A stretch of 64,000 nt of DNA, taken from positions 24,557-88,556 of the forward strand of contig CAIWCC010000241.1 in the NCBI GenBank assembly GCA_903911085.1, given 5' to 3'. The notes under the pieces were generated by a model, which was not told where the DNA came from, made no database searches, and saw only the letters and a list, made by a program, of their open reading frames with translations. A program made the translations under genes and the position numbers. This document shows, piece by piece, positions 40,481-50,548 of this stretch. Position 1 is the stretch's first letter, and each line of letters begins with the position of its first letter. The DNA comes from an uncultured Bacteroidales bacterium (GTDB taxonomy: Bacteria; Bacteroidota; Bacteroidia; Bacteroidales; Paludibacteraceae).

Positions 40481-42940
40481 TTATCTTAATTTTGCATCTA
40501 ATTTTGTTTCAAAATTCAATTGCAACTTTTTCATTATTGGCTCAATTTGCCCATCGGTAAGTGTTTTGGTATCATCTTGCAAAATAAAACTTACAGCATA
40601 CGATTTTTTTCCTGCTTCTAAATTTTTACCTTCGTAAACATCAAATAAGTTGACAGATTTCAACAATTTACGTTCTGTGTCGTAAGCAATTTTTTCAATT
40701 TCAGCGAAAGTAACATTTTTATCAATCAACAATGCCAAGTCGCGTTTCACTTCAGGGAATTTGGACAACTCGGTGTAACGAACATTTTTGTCGTTAAGTT
40801 CAGCAACAATTGCAGTCCAATTCAAATCGGCAAAATAAACATCCGCCTCAACATCAACCATTTTACGAATTTTTGATTGTACAATTCCAAAAACTGCAAG
40901 TTGTTTTCCTTGACGACTATAAATAGTCAACGCCTCACTTAACAAATCATCTGTATAATCGCCAATTACTAATTTACGCAAATTAAAACATAATCGACGA
41001 AAGATATTTTCTACATAAGATTTTAATTCATAGGCAGTTGATTTTTCGTCAGCAGTCACCCACGATTGTGCTCGCTTATTGCCTGTGAGCCACATTCCTA
41101 AATGAAAATCTTCGGAATAAGCCGACAAAGCTTTTCCTTCAGTTTTATTTTCAGGATGGTAATAATAACAATTTCCAAATTCATATAACTTCAAATCGGA
41201 ATTCCTACGATTAATATTACGCGCAATATTTTCTAATCCTCCAAAAAGTAAAGTTTGACGCATTACATTCAAATCCGAACTCAGTGGATTTAGCATTTTA
41301 ACTGAATTTGCACTAGGAAACAAATTCAAATTGGTATAATAAGCACCTTTAGTCAAAGAATTGTTCAATACTTCGTTAAATCCTTGTGCTGTTAATTGTT
41401 CAGCTATTGTATGTTGTAATTTGTAGCTATCGGGTTTAGTTCCAAAGCTCAAATTTGATTTCAATGTATCACCAATTTCTACATTATTATATCCATAAAT
41501 ACGCAAAATATCTTCAATCACATCAACATCACGTTGTACATCAACCCTATATGCAGGCACTTCTAATTGATAAGCATCTTGAGTTTGACTCACAATTTTC
41601 ATTTCGAGCGCCGCCAAAATTGTTTCAATATTTTTTTTGCCAATTTCTTTTCCTATCAACGAATTTATTTTGCGAATGGATAATTCAACTTCAAATGGCT
41701 TAACCACTTCGGGATAAATATCAATAATATCACTCGAGATTTGTCCCCCAGCCACTTCTTGAATTAATAATGCACAACGCTTTAGAACATAAATAGTGTT
41801 AGTAGGATCACAACCGCGTTCAAAACGAAACGATGCATCAGTATTTAACAGGTGTCTACGTGCAGTTTTACGAATTGTTACTGGATTAAAATAGGCACTT
41901 TCCAAAAATACATTTTTAGTAGTTTCGGTAACTCCCGATTGCAAACCACCAAATACACCACCGATACACATAGCCTCTTCAGCATTACAAATCATCAAAT
42001 CGACTGCATTCAATTTTCTTTCAATCCCATCAAGAGTAGTGAAAACAGTTCCTTCGGGCATATTTTTTACGCGAACTTCACCGCCTTTAATTTTATCGGC
42101 ATCGAAAGCATGAAGTGGTTGACCCAATTCGTGCAAAACAAAATTTGTAGCATCTACAATATTATTGATAGGGCGAAGTCCAATAATTAGTAAATAATTC
42201 TTCAACCATTCTGGCGATTCGGTAACCGTAACACCAGAAATTGTAACAGCACTATAACGTGGACATGCAGCAGTATTTTCTACAGTTACAGGAATATTTA
42301 AGTTCGTATTTTGAATTGAAAATGTTTCAATTGATGGTTTAGTCAATTTAACAGAATCATCTTTTAATGCATAAAAAGCTGCTAAGTCGCGCGCTACTCC
42401 AAAGTGCGAAGCGGCGTCAATACGATTAGGTGTAATATCCACTTCTAATAAAAAATCACTTTTAATACCGTAATAATCTTTGGCCAAAGTACCAACTACT
42501 GCATCGGTAGGTAAAACAATAATGCCATCGTGACTTGTACCAATACCAATTTCATCTTGTGCACACAACATACCTAACGATTCTACACCACGAATTTTAG
42601 ACCGTTTAATGCTAAAACTTTCATCGCCCGAATAAAGTTTAGTACCTACTGTAGCTACTACTACTTTTTGACCTGCTGCCACATTTGGAGCTCCACATAC
42701 TATTTGCAATGGTTCACCTGAACCAATATTTACAGTAGTAACGTGTAGATGATCAGAGTTTTCGTGTGAACCACATGTCAAAACTTCTCCTATAACTAAA
42801 CCTTCCAAACCTCCTTTTACAGTTTGAACTTCTTCAACTCCACCGACTTCCAAGCCTATAGATGTCAATGCTTTAGATAATGCATCTGGCGTCACATCAA
42901 GATTGATGTAATTTTTCAGCCAATTATACGATATATTCAT
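40481..42940 (-). CDS. pheT: Phenylalanine--tRNA ligase beta subunit
   Basis: MNISYNWLKNYINLD, tRNA-bind domain, B3/B4 and B5 domains, C-terminal FDX-ACB (FPEVKRDLALLIDKNVTFAEIE). Confidence 0.97.
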   Translation of the reverse strand: MNISYNWLKNYINLDVTPDALSKALTSIGLEVGGVEEVQTVKGGLEGLVIGEVLTCGSHENSDHLHVTTVNIGSGEPLQIVCGAPNVAAGQKVVVATVGTKLYSGDESFSIKRSKIRGVESLGMLCAQDEIGIGTSHDGIIVLPTDAVVGTLAKDYYGIKSDFLLEVDITPNRIDAASHFGVARDLAAFYALKDDSVKLTKPSIETFSIQNTNLNIPVTVENTAACPRYSAVTISGVTVTESPEWLKNYLLIIGLRPINNIVDATNFVLHELGQPLHAFDADKIKGGEVRVKNMPEGTVFTTLDGIERKLNAVDLMICNAEEAMCIGGVFGGLQSGVTETTKNVFLESAYFNPVTIRKTARRHLLNTDASFRFERGCDPTNTIYVLKRCALLIQEVAGGQISSDIIDIYPEVVKPFEVELSIRKINSLIGKEIGKKNIETILAALEMKIVSQTQDAYQLEVPAYRVDVQRDVDVIEDILRIYGYNNVEIGDTLKSNLSFGTKPDSYKLQHTIAEQLTAQGFNEVLNNSLTKGAYYTNLNLFPSANSVKMLNPLSSDLNVMRQTLLFGGLENIARNINRRNSDLKLYEFGNCYYYHPENKTEGKALSAYSEDFHLGMWLTGNKRAQSWVTADEKSTAYELKSYVENIFRRLCFNLRKLVIGDYTDDLLSEALTIYSRQGKQLAVFGIVQSKIRKMVDVEADVYFADLNWTAIVAELNDKNVRYTELSKFPEVKRDLALLIDKNVTFAEIEKIAYDTERKLLKSVNLFDVYEGKNLEAGKKSYAVSFILQDDTKTLTDGQIEPIMKKLQLNFETKLDAKLR

Positions 42941-43109
42941 ATGTAATTCTAAATTTTAAAATTCTCAATGCTTCAAATAATTCCTTGTTGCATTGTTTTT
43001 ATTTTGAGGGCACAAAGATACGGCTTTTTGCATATAAAATATACATTTGACAAAGTCGGTTTTGCACAACAAAATTAAAAACAATGGCTTAAAACCCAAA
43101 TTTATCAAA

Positions 43110-44147
43110 TTAGTTATACTTTAGTGACATAAGTTCATCTAAAAGTATGCTGTTTTCTTGAGGTGTTCCTACTGTTATTCGCAAACAACCATTGCACAAA
43201 GCAACACTATTTCTATTGCGGACAATAATACTTTTTTCAACTAAATATTTATAAACTGCATTAGCATCAGCTACTTTTACTAACACAAAATTAGCATCGG
43301 TTGGATAAATATGTTGCACCAATTTAAGTTGCAGTAATTTACTCATCAATTCTTCTCGCTCTTTCAACAATTCATCTACCCATTTTTTAACTTGACTAGC
43401 ATTTTTCATTGCCAACAAAGCCTGCTGTTGTGTTAGAATGTTAATATTATAAGGATATTTGATTTTATTTAACACAGCAATTATTTCGGTAGAAGCAAAA
43501 GCCATTCCAAGGCGTATTGCTGCGCTTCCCCATGCTTTCGAAAATGTTTGAAGTATCACCAAATTTGGAAATTCTGTAAGTTTTTCGGTAAAGCTTTTTT
43601 GACTAGAAAAATCGATATAAGCCTCATCTAGTACCACAATACCGTCGAAAGAATTCAAAAGTTTAATAATTTCAACTTGATTCAAACTGTTACCTGTTGG
43701 ATTATTAGGTGAGCAAAGCCATATTATTTTAGTATATAAATTTGTAGCTGCCAACAATTTATCTGCCGAAAACTGAAAATTTTCATCTAGTAACACTTTA
43801 CGGTATTCCACATCATTAATTCCAGCACTTACTTTATACATTCCGTAAGTTGGTTCAATTGCCACCACATTATCAACCCGTGGTTCGCAAAACGCACGGT
43901 ACAAAAGATCTATTGGCTCATCGCTCCCATTCCCCAAAAAAATATGTTGAGAATCAACACCTTTAATCATAGAAATCGATTCTTTAACATCCCATTGTAA
44001 AGGATCGGGATAACGATTGAAAGGTGCGTTATAAGGATTTTCGTTTGCATCCAAATATACAGATGCTTCACCTTTAAACTCATCGCGTGCGCATGAATAT
44101 GGTTGAAGTTGACGTATATTTTCTCGTAATAGTTTTTCGATATTCAT
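43110..44147 (-). CDS. hisC: Histidinol-phosphate aminotransferase
   Basis: [55 protein letters not shown]-lysine motif. Confidence 0.95.
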   Translation of the reverse strand: MNIEKLLRENIRQLQPYSCARDEFKGEASVYLDANENPYNAPFNRYPDPLQWDVKESISMIKGVDSQHIFLGNGSDEPIDLLYRAFCEPRVDNVVAIEPTYGMYKVSAGINDVEYRKVLLDENFQFSADKLLAATNLYTKIIWLCSPNNPTGNSLNQVEIIKLLNSFDGIVVLDEAYIDFSSQKSFTEKLTEFPNLVILQTFSKAWGSAAIRLGMAFASTEIIAVLNKIKYPYNINILTQQQALLAMKNASQVKKWVDELLKEREELMSKLLQLKLVQHIYPTDANFVLVKVADANAVYKYLVEKSIIVRNRNSVALCNGCLRITVGTPQENSILLDELMSLKYN

Positions 44148-44454
44148 AAAACGGTATATCTAATTGAATAATAATTCATTTAACACGCAAAACTTAGTAT
44201 TTTTTGCATTAATATATCAAAAGTTTAATTTTCTGCAAAGGTAAAATAATTATTTCATAGGTAGGTATCAAATTTAAAATACAACACGAAAAAAACACAA
44301 AACATAGGTGAAAAATGAAACCAAAAAACAAATAGTTGAGAAAGAATTTAAGAAAAAAATATTTTTTGTTAAATATATTTCAAATATGAGTTGTATTTTT
44401 TGATAAATTATAGGTCACAATTGAATTTAGTCAATAAATCTCTTCAATTTTATA

Positions 44455-44484
44455 TTGATAGTTCAAAAATAGTTTATACATTTG
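44455..44484 (+). promoter_or_regulatory. Candidate Bacteroidota sigma-A promoter upstream of the hybrid histidine kinase
   Basis: TTG (44455-44457), 19 bp spacer, TACATTTG (44477-44484) matching TAnnTTTG. Confidence 0.45.
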
Positions 44485-44678
44485 TGCTTTCATTAATTTA
44501 AAGCCCTAAAAAGTATTCTACTTATATTTGAAATAATGTTAAAGACTTAATTTTTAAGCATTATAAAAGAACCAAACAATCTTTATCATTTATCCATAGC
44601 ATTTTAAATTTTCATTCTCCAAAATTAAAAATGTATGTATTTATTTAATTTCCGATTTATTGTTAAGCAACTGAAAAT

Positions 44679-47600
44679 ATGCAAGATCTTATTAAAGAAT
44701 TAGTTGATCAAATTGAGAATATAAACGAAATGAGCGAGTTTATGTCTTATAAAACTGAGCTTATCAAGAAGTTGAATTTTTTGTCAACTAATGATAATTT
44801 GGTTCAAAATAAAAGTATTCCAGCCGATTTTGAAATAATACTTGAACACAACTCTTTTTATAAATCGATATTTTACAATCAAAAAAGTTCACTGTGGTTC
44901 AAAGATACAAATCATAAATTCGTACTTGTAAATAACACTTTTTCAAAGATGTTTGGTATTGAGAATCCTGAATTACTAATTGGAAAGACAGACTTTGATA
45001 TTTGGCCAAAAAAATTGGCAAAAAAGAATAATGCTGAAGAGAATGATATAATACTGTCGGGCAATCCAATAATTACCGAAGAGATAATTTTAATAAATGG
45101 AATAGAAAAGTGGTTCGAGATATATAAGGCACCAGCATATAATGAAAAAGGAGTAATAATTGGCACTATTGGTTATTTAAATGACATTACAGTACGACGA
45201 GAAAAAGAAGAGCATCTTCGCAAATTGTCGAAAGCCATAGATCAAAGTACGGTTAGTATAATGATTACAGATTTGAATGGCAATATTGAATATGTCAATA
45301 ATCAATTTAGTGAGGTAAGTGGTTTCTCGTACGATGAAGTAATTGGTAAAAATCCTAGAATATTGAAATCTGAATCTTTGAGTTCCGATAAGTATAAAGA
45401 ACTATGGAGCACCATTATTTCGGGTGGAGTTTGGAAGGGAGAATTTGAAAACATAAATAAAAATGGTAAATCATTCTGGGAGTATGCATCCATTTCTTCA
45501 ATCAAAAATCACAACGGTGAAATAACTCAATTTCTGGCTGTTAAGGAAGATATTACATCGCGTAAAACTGTTGAAAAAGAGTTGTATCGAATGTCACAAT
45601 TGCAAGATATATTAATAAAAATGGCATCAAAATATATCAATCTTGAATTGTCGGACATTGACCCAAGTATTAACAAATCATTAGGAGAACTAAGCGATTT
45701 CTTTGAAGCAGATAGAGCTATAATATTTGATTACGATTGGGAAAATGAAGTTTGTAATAACACTTACGAATGGTGTGGGGCAGGAATAAAATCATATATC
45801 AAAGATTTACAAAACATACCATTATCTCAAATGAATGAATGGGTTGTTGTGCATTCAAAAGGCAAAACGCTCGATATTCCAGATATCAAATCGTTTAATG
45901 GCTTAACGAGAGACATTCTGGAAAAAAAAGGAGTAAAAAGTTTAATTTCAGTTCCAATAATGAACAATGAGAAATGTATCGGATTTATAGGATTCGATTC
46001 AATTCGTAAACGTCATCGTTATTCAGAAAATGAAAAATCGCTTCTTTTTGTTTTTGGACAAATGATAGTCAACCTTTTACAACATTCAAACTTAGAGAAT
46101 ATATTGATTCAAGAAAAAGAAAATGCACAAAAAGCAACTAAAGCAAAATCGGAATTTGTTGCCAATATGAGTCACGAATTGCGAACTCCATTGAATGGTG
46201 TAATAGGATTTTCGGAATTATTGATTCAAACAAATTTATCAGAAGTTCAAAATCAATATGCTAGCGCGATTAATATAAGTGCCAATTCACTTTTAGGAGT
46301 AATTAATGACATTCTTGATTTCTCAAAAATTGAAGCAAATCGATTAGAATTAGAGATAACAAAGACAGATATTGTAAAATTAATTGAACATAGTTTAGAT
46401 ATTGTAAAGTTTCCTGCAGAGAAAAAGAAGCTGGAATTATTATTGGATATACCTCAAAATTTACCAAAATATGCTTTTGTAGACTCCATACGATTAACAC
46501 AAATTTTATCTAATTTAATTAGCAATGCGGTAAAATTCACATCGGTTGGTGAAATTGAGTTGAAAGTTACATATAAAAAAATATCCGATCACTTAGGAGA
46601 ATTTGTTTTTTACGTTCGTGATACAGGAATCGGAATTTCTGAAGAACAAAAATCTAAACTTTTTAAAGCTTTCAGTCAAGCCGACAGCTCTACTACTCGA
46701 AAATTTGGCGGCACAGGATTAGGATTAATCATATCCGAAATGATAGCAAAAAAAATGGGAAGTAAAATTTTATTCGATAGTAAAAAAGGTTTAGGCACAA
46801 CTTTTTATTTTAGTTCTCAACTTAAGGTAGAATACGATAATACAATAAATATCAAACCACTAACTAATATTAGTAGAGTTTTAGTAATTGATGATAATCA
46901 AAATAGTAGAAACAATTTAGAAAAACTTATAACAGGCTGGGGCATAAATTGTGAAACTTGCGAAAGTCCATTTAATGCAATTATGATTTTACAATTATCC
47001 GAACCATTTGATGCAATAATTGTAGATAATAGAATGAATAATATTGATGGAATGGGATCAATAAAAATGATTTGTGATAAATTAAATATTTCAACAACAA
47101 ATCAAACCTTTATTTTACTACATTCAATATCAGAAGATTATCTTTTTTATGAAGAATGTAACGAAATGGGTATAAATATATTTTTCACTAAACCCATAAA
47201 AGCAAAAGAGTTATATACATGCTTAAGTGGATTAAACATCAACAAAGATCCAGAAAAAAATATTATCGAAGATACGAATACTCATAAATCGGAAACATAT
47301 AAAATATTAATTGCAGATGACGATTTATTTAACATGTATTTGGCAAAAGCGATGATAGGTACAATAATACCAAATGTAATAATTCATGAAGCAAATAATG
47401 GTAAGGAGGCTTTGGAGTTAGCTATGACTTCAAAATTTGATATGATTTTTATGGATGTGCAGATGCCTGAAATGGATGGCAATGAAGCAACAATTGCAAT
47501 TAGAGAATTTGAAAAACCACTAAATATTTATACGCCAATAATTGGGCTTACAGCTGGGGCGCTTAAAGAAGAAAGAGATAAATGCCTAGATTCTGGCATG

Positions 47601-47693
47601 GATGAATTTCTAACTAAACCTATAGACACTAACAAGTTAAAAGAAACTATTCATAACTATATATTTGAAAAAAGATCTGTAAATTTTACTTAA
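44679..47693 (+). CDS. Hybrid sensor histidine kinase (PAS-PAS-GAF-HisKA-HATPase-REC-REC)
   Basis: KSEFVANMSHELRTPLNGVIGFSELL, DTGIGISEEQKSKLFKAFSQADSSTTRKFGGTGLGL, ILIADDDLFNMYLAKAM...DMIFMDVQMPEMDGNEAT. Confidence 0.95.
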   Translation: MQDLIKELVDQIENINEMSEFMSYKTELIKKLNFLSTNDNLVQNKSIPADFEIILEHNSFYKSIFYNQKSSLWFKDTNHKFVLVNNTFSKMFGIENPELLIGKTDFDIWPKKLAKKNNAEENDIILSGNPIITEEIILINGIEKWFEIYKAPAYNEKGVIIGTIGYLNDITVRREKEEHLRKLSKAIDQSTVSIMITDLNGNIEYVNNQFSEVSGFSYDEVIGKNPRILKSESLSSDKYKELWSTIISGGVWKGEFENINKNGKSFWEYASISSIKNHNGEITQFLAVKEDITSRKTVEKELYRMSQLQDILIKMASKYINLELSDIDPSINKSLGELSDFFEADRAIIFDYDWENEVCNNTYEWCGAGIKSYIKDLQNIPLSQMNEWVVVHSKGKTLDIPDIKSFNGLTRDILEKKGVKSLISVPIMNNEKCIGFIGFDSIRKRHRYSENEKSLLFVFGQMIVNLLQHSNLENILIQEKENAQKATKAKSEFVANMSHELRTPLNGVIGFSELLIQTNLSEVQNQYASAINISANSLLGVINDILDFSKIEANRLELEITKTDIVKLIEHSLDIVKFPAEKKKLELLLDIPQNLPKYAFVDSIRLTQILSNLISNAVKFTSVGEIELKVTYKKISDHLGEFVFYVRDTGIGISEEQKSKLFKAFSQADSSTTRKFGGTGLGLIISEMIAKKMGSKILFDSKKGLGTTFYFSSQLKVEYDNTINIKPLTNISRVLVIDDNQNSRNNLEKLITGWGINCETCESPFNAIMILQLSEPFDAIIVDNRMNNIDGMGSIKMICDKLNISTTNQTFILLHSISEDYLFYEECNEMGINIFFTKPIKAKELYTCLSGLNINKDPEKNIIEDTNTHKSETYKILIADDDLFNMYLAKAMIGTIIPNVIIHEANNGKEALELAMTSKFDMIFMDVQMPEMDGNEATIAIREFEKPLNIYTPIIGLTAGALKEERDKCLDSGMDEFLTKPIDTNKLKETIHNYIFEKRSVNFT

Positions 47694-47898
47694 AATGACA
47701 TGTGATATATTTATTTGAAAACTTAACCTTTTTCAATTATTTTATCAAACAATAAATAAACTTTAATTCGAAATTAATCGAGATATGGAATAATATTCCA
47801 ACACATGTAAAAACCAACATAGTATAATTAACTAAAATCAGATAAAGAGATAATAAATTTACATCGAATTCTTTTTAATAGTAACAACAAATATAGAA

Positions 47899-48993
47899 AT
47901 GGATAACTTTAAGAATAAGCACATATTGATTATTGATGACAATCCTATGAATCTGCTACTGACATCAAAACTACTCGAAAATCATGGTTTTAAAGCGAGT
48001 ACAGCAGAAAGCGGCGCATTAGGTATTGAATTTTTAAAAAATATATCACCTTCATTAATCCTATTGGATGTAATGATGCCTGATGTTGATGGCTATGAAG
48101 TGTGTAGGGAAATAAAAAAAGTTGAAAAATGGAAAGATATACCCGTTATATTTTTAACTGCAAATGATCAAACCGAGAATGTAGTTGAAGGATTTGATGC
48201 TGGTGGTGTGGATTACATTACAAAACCATTTAAAAGTGAGGAATTGTTAGTACGCATTAAAAATCATATTGAACTTGCCGTCTCTCGCAAAACAATATTG
48301 GAAATGAATCACTCAAGAGATAAGCTTTATTCAATTATTGCACACGATATTCGATCTCCACTTTCAGGTATTTTGCAAACTGTCGATGCAATTGATCAAG
48401 GATTTTTTGATCCAAGTAGCGAAGATTTTATGGATATAATACATCATCTTAGAATAAGAACTAAAGACACTAGTACCCTATTAAACAGCCTTTTACAATG
48501 GACTAGAGCACAAGATGACAACATTCAACTTGAACCACAAAATACAAATATTTTCTCAATTATTAGTAGTTGTCAAACATTACTGGAGGCAGTAGCTCAA
48601 AATAAGAATATCGAAATACTGCTTGATGTTCCACAGGATATAGAAGCTTGGTGCGATGAAGTTTCTATTAATACTGTAATACGAAATATTATTTCTAACT
48701 CTATTAAATTTACTCCAAGTAATGGAAAAATAACCGTTACAGCAAAACAACAAGTTGATACAGTTGATATATGTATAAGTGATACTGGTGTTGGAATGTC
48801 TGACGATGCAATGAAAAAGATTTTTGAAGAAAACCAGCATTTTACAAGTTCTGGTACTGATAATGAATCGGGTACAGGTTTGGGATTAATGTTAGTCAAA
48901 GATTTCATAAAAAAGAACAATGGTAGTTTAAGAGTTGAAAGCAAATTAAATATTGGTACTAGTTTAACAATATCATTACCTAAGTTTCACTAA
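47899..48993 (+). CDS. Response regulator-histidine kinase (REC-HisKA-HATPase)
   Basis: IIDDNPMNLLLTSKLL...LILLDVMMPDVDGYEVCR; KLYSIIAHDIRSPLSGILQ; DTGVGMSDDAMKKIFEE...GTGLGLMLVKDFIKKNNG. Confidence 0.94.
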   Translation: MDNFKNKHILIIDDNPMNLLLTSKLLENHGFKASTAESGALGIEFLKNISPSLILLDVMMPDVDGYEVCREIKKVEKWKDIPVIFLTANDQTENVVEGFDAGGVDYITKPFKSEELLVRIKNHIELAVSRKTILEMNHSRDKLYSIIAHDIRSPLSGILQTVDAIDQGFFDPSSEDFMDIIHHLRIRTKDTSTLLNSLLQWTRAQDDNIQLEPQNTNIFSIISSCQTLLEAVAQNKNIEILLDVPQDIEAWCDEVSINTVIRNIISNSIKFTPSNGKITVTAKQQVDTVDICISDTGVGMSDDAMKKIFEENQHFTSSGTDNESGTGLGLMLVKDFIKKNNGSLRVESKLNIGTSLTISLPKFH

Positions 48994-49003
48994 ATAAAAT
49001 ATT

Positions 49004-50377
49004 ATGGATAATAAACTGTTAAGTATTTTAATAATCGATGATGACATCGTATATCGAAAATTATCTAGTTCTATTTTAAAAGAACGATTTAACGTTTATG
49101 CTGCCGAAGCACCATCAATAGCATTCAAAATTTTGAAAGCAGAAAGTATTGATTACGTTATTTGCGATTATCGACTTCCAGAAATGAATGGTTTGGAAGT
49201 ATTAGAGCGAATAAAGATGGATTATCCACATATTGAGCTAATTATGATTAGCGATTCTGGCGATATGGACACAGTAATTCAAGCATTAAGACGCGGTGCT
49301 GTTGATTATTTTAAAAAACCATTTACACCAGCTGACATTTGGATGTCAATTGAAAAAACACAAAAGTTTGCAGAACTAAATAATAATTACAAAGCCGAAA
49401 AAAATAAAAATTCACATCTAAAAGAAATTGTAGACCGCGAATTTGGAGTTGAAATTATTGGGAATTCTAAAGCTATTAAAGAACTAAAATTACAAATGCG
49501 TTTGGTAGCTCAAACTCCTGATACTTCAGTACTTATTTTAGGAGAAAGCGGTACTGGCAAGGAGCTTGTAGCCAAAGGAATTCACAATTTAAGTAATAGA
49601 AAAGATGAGTTTTTTGGTGCAGTAAATATGTCAGCTATACCAGAAAGTTTATTTGAAAGTGAATTTTTTGGTCATAAAAAAGGTAGCTTTACAGGAGCAA
49701 TTTCTGATAAAGCAGGTTGGTTCGAAACCACAAATAAAGGAACCTTATTTCTCGACGAGATTGGTGAAATGACGCATAACTTACAAGTAAAACTTCTGCG
49801 AGTACTCGAAGATAGAACTTACATAAAAGTTGGTACTCAAACCGCGAATAAATATGATATCCGGATTGTAGCAGCAACAAATAAACCAATTGAAGAGATT
49901 TCGGATGGAAAAAACTTTAGAGTCGATTTATTTCATCGAGTTGGAACTTTTATTATTCACTTACCACCATTACGCGAGCGCAAAGAAGACATTCCCGATT
50001 TAGTAAAGCATTTTGTTACTTTTTTTTCGGCTAAAATGGCCAAAAATATTATTGAAGTTCAACCAGCTGTATTCGATATGTTTAACAAATACAGCTTTCC
50101 CGGCAATATTCGTGAACTAAGAAATATTATGGAAAGAGCTATTATACTTTGTACAGATAATGTGCTGAAACCTGAAAACTTTAGTATTATAAACAGTTTT
50201 AGCAAACAAAAAAACACTAATACTATTGAAAGCTACGACTTGGAAGTAATTGAAAAACAAACCATACTAAATGCATTACAAAAAGCAAATAACAATAAAG
50301 CAGAAGCTGCACGATTGTTGAATATTGAATGGAATGCTTTATATCGAAGACTTCAAAAATTTAATATCGAAATTTAA
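49004..50377 (+). CDS. Sigma-54-dependent response regulator (NtrC family: REC-AAA+-Fis HTH)
   Basis: ILIIDDDIVYRKLSS...DYVICDYRLPEMNG; ILGESGTGKELVAKGIHNLS; GHKKGSFTGAISDKAGWFE (GSFTGA variant of the sigma-54-contacting GAFTGA loop); C-terminal NKAEAARLLNIEWNALYRRLQKFNI. Confidence 0.96.
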   Translation: MDNKLLSILIIDDDIVYRKLSSSILKERFNVYAAEAPSIAFKILKAESIDYVICDYRLPEMNGLEVLERIKMDYPHIELIMISDSGDMDTVIQALRRGAVDYFKKPFTPADIWMSIEKTQKFAELNNNYKAEKNKNSHLKEIVDREFGVEIIGNSKAIKELKLQMRLVAQTPDTSVLILGESGTGKELVAKGIHNLSNRKDEFFGAVNMSAIPESLFESEFFGHKKGSFTGAISDKAGWFETTNKGTLFLDEIGEMTHNLQVKLLRVLEDRTYIKVGTQTANKYDIRIVAATNKPIEEISDGKNFRVDLFHRVGTFIIHLPPLRERKEDIPDLVKHFVTFFSAKMAKNIIEVQPAVFDMFNKYSFPGNIRELRNIMERAIILCTDNVLKPENFSIINSFSKQKNTNTIESYDLEVIEKQTILNALQKANNNKAEAARLLNIEWNALYRRLQKFNIEI

Positions 50378-50391
50378 ATTCTTTCAAAAAA

Positions 50392-50407
50392 TCTTCGTTT
50401 TCGAGCA
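50392..50407 (+). promoter_or_regulatory. Candidate activator (UAS) site upstream of LruC gene 1
   Basis: tcttcgttttcgagca, 91 bp upstream of the -24 box; shared with sites at 52671 and 55269. Confidence 0.6.
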
Positions 50408-50482
50408 TTATTGCTTATAATTGGAGATTACAACCTTAATGCATATCTGTTTATACTGCTCATATTCAAAGAGATATTTTTT

Positions 50483-50498
50483 TGGCATATATATTGAC
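50483..50498 (+). promoter_or_regulatory. Sigma-54 -24/-12 promoter, LruC gene 1
   Basis: TGGCATATATATTGAC; GG (50484-50485) and TTG (50494-50496) at consensus spacing (TGGCACG-N4-TTGC). Confidence 0.7.
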
Positions 50499-50548
50499 TA
50501 TAGTTTTAAAATTATAATATGATTAATGTCTATTTAATAAATTAAAAT

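Noticed and set aside
44160-44678. ncRNA or riboswitch in the ~500-bp gap before the hybrid kinase
   Set aside because: Very AT-rich; only a candidate promoter is visible, no convincing conserved structure recognised.
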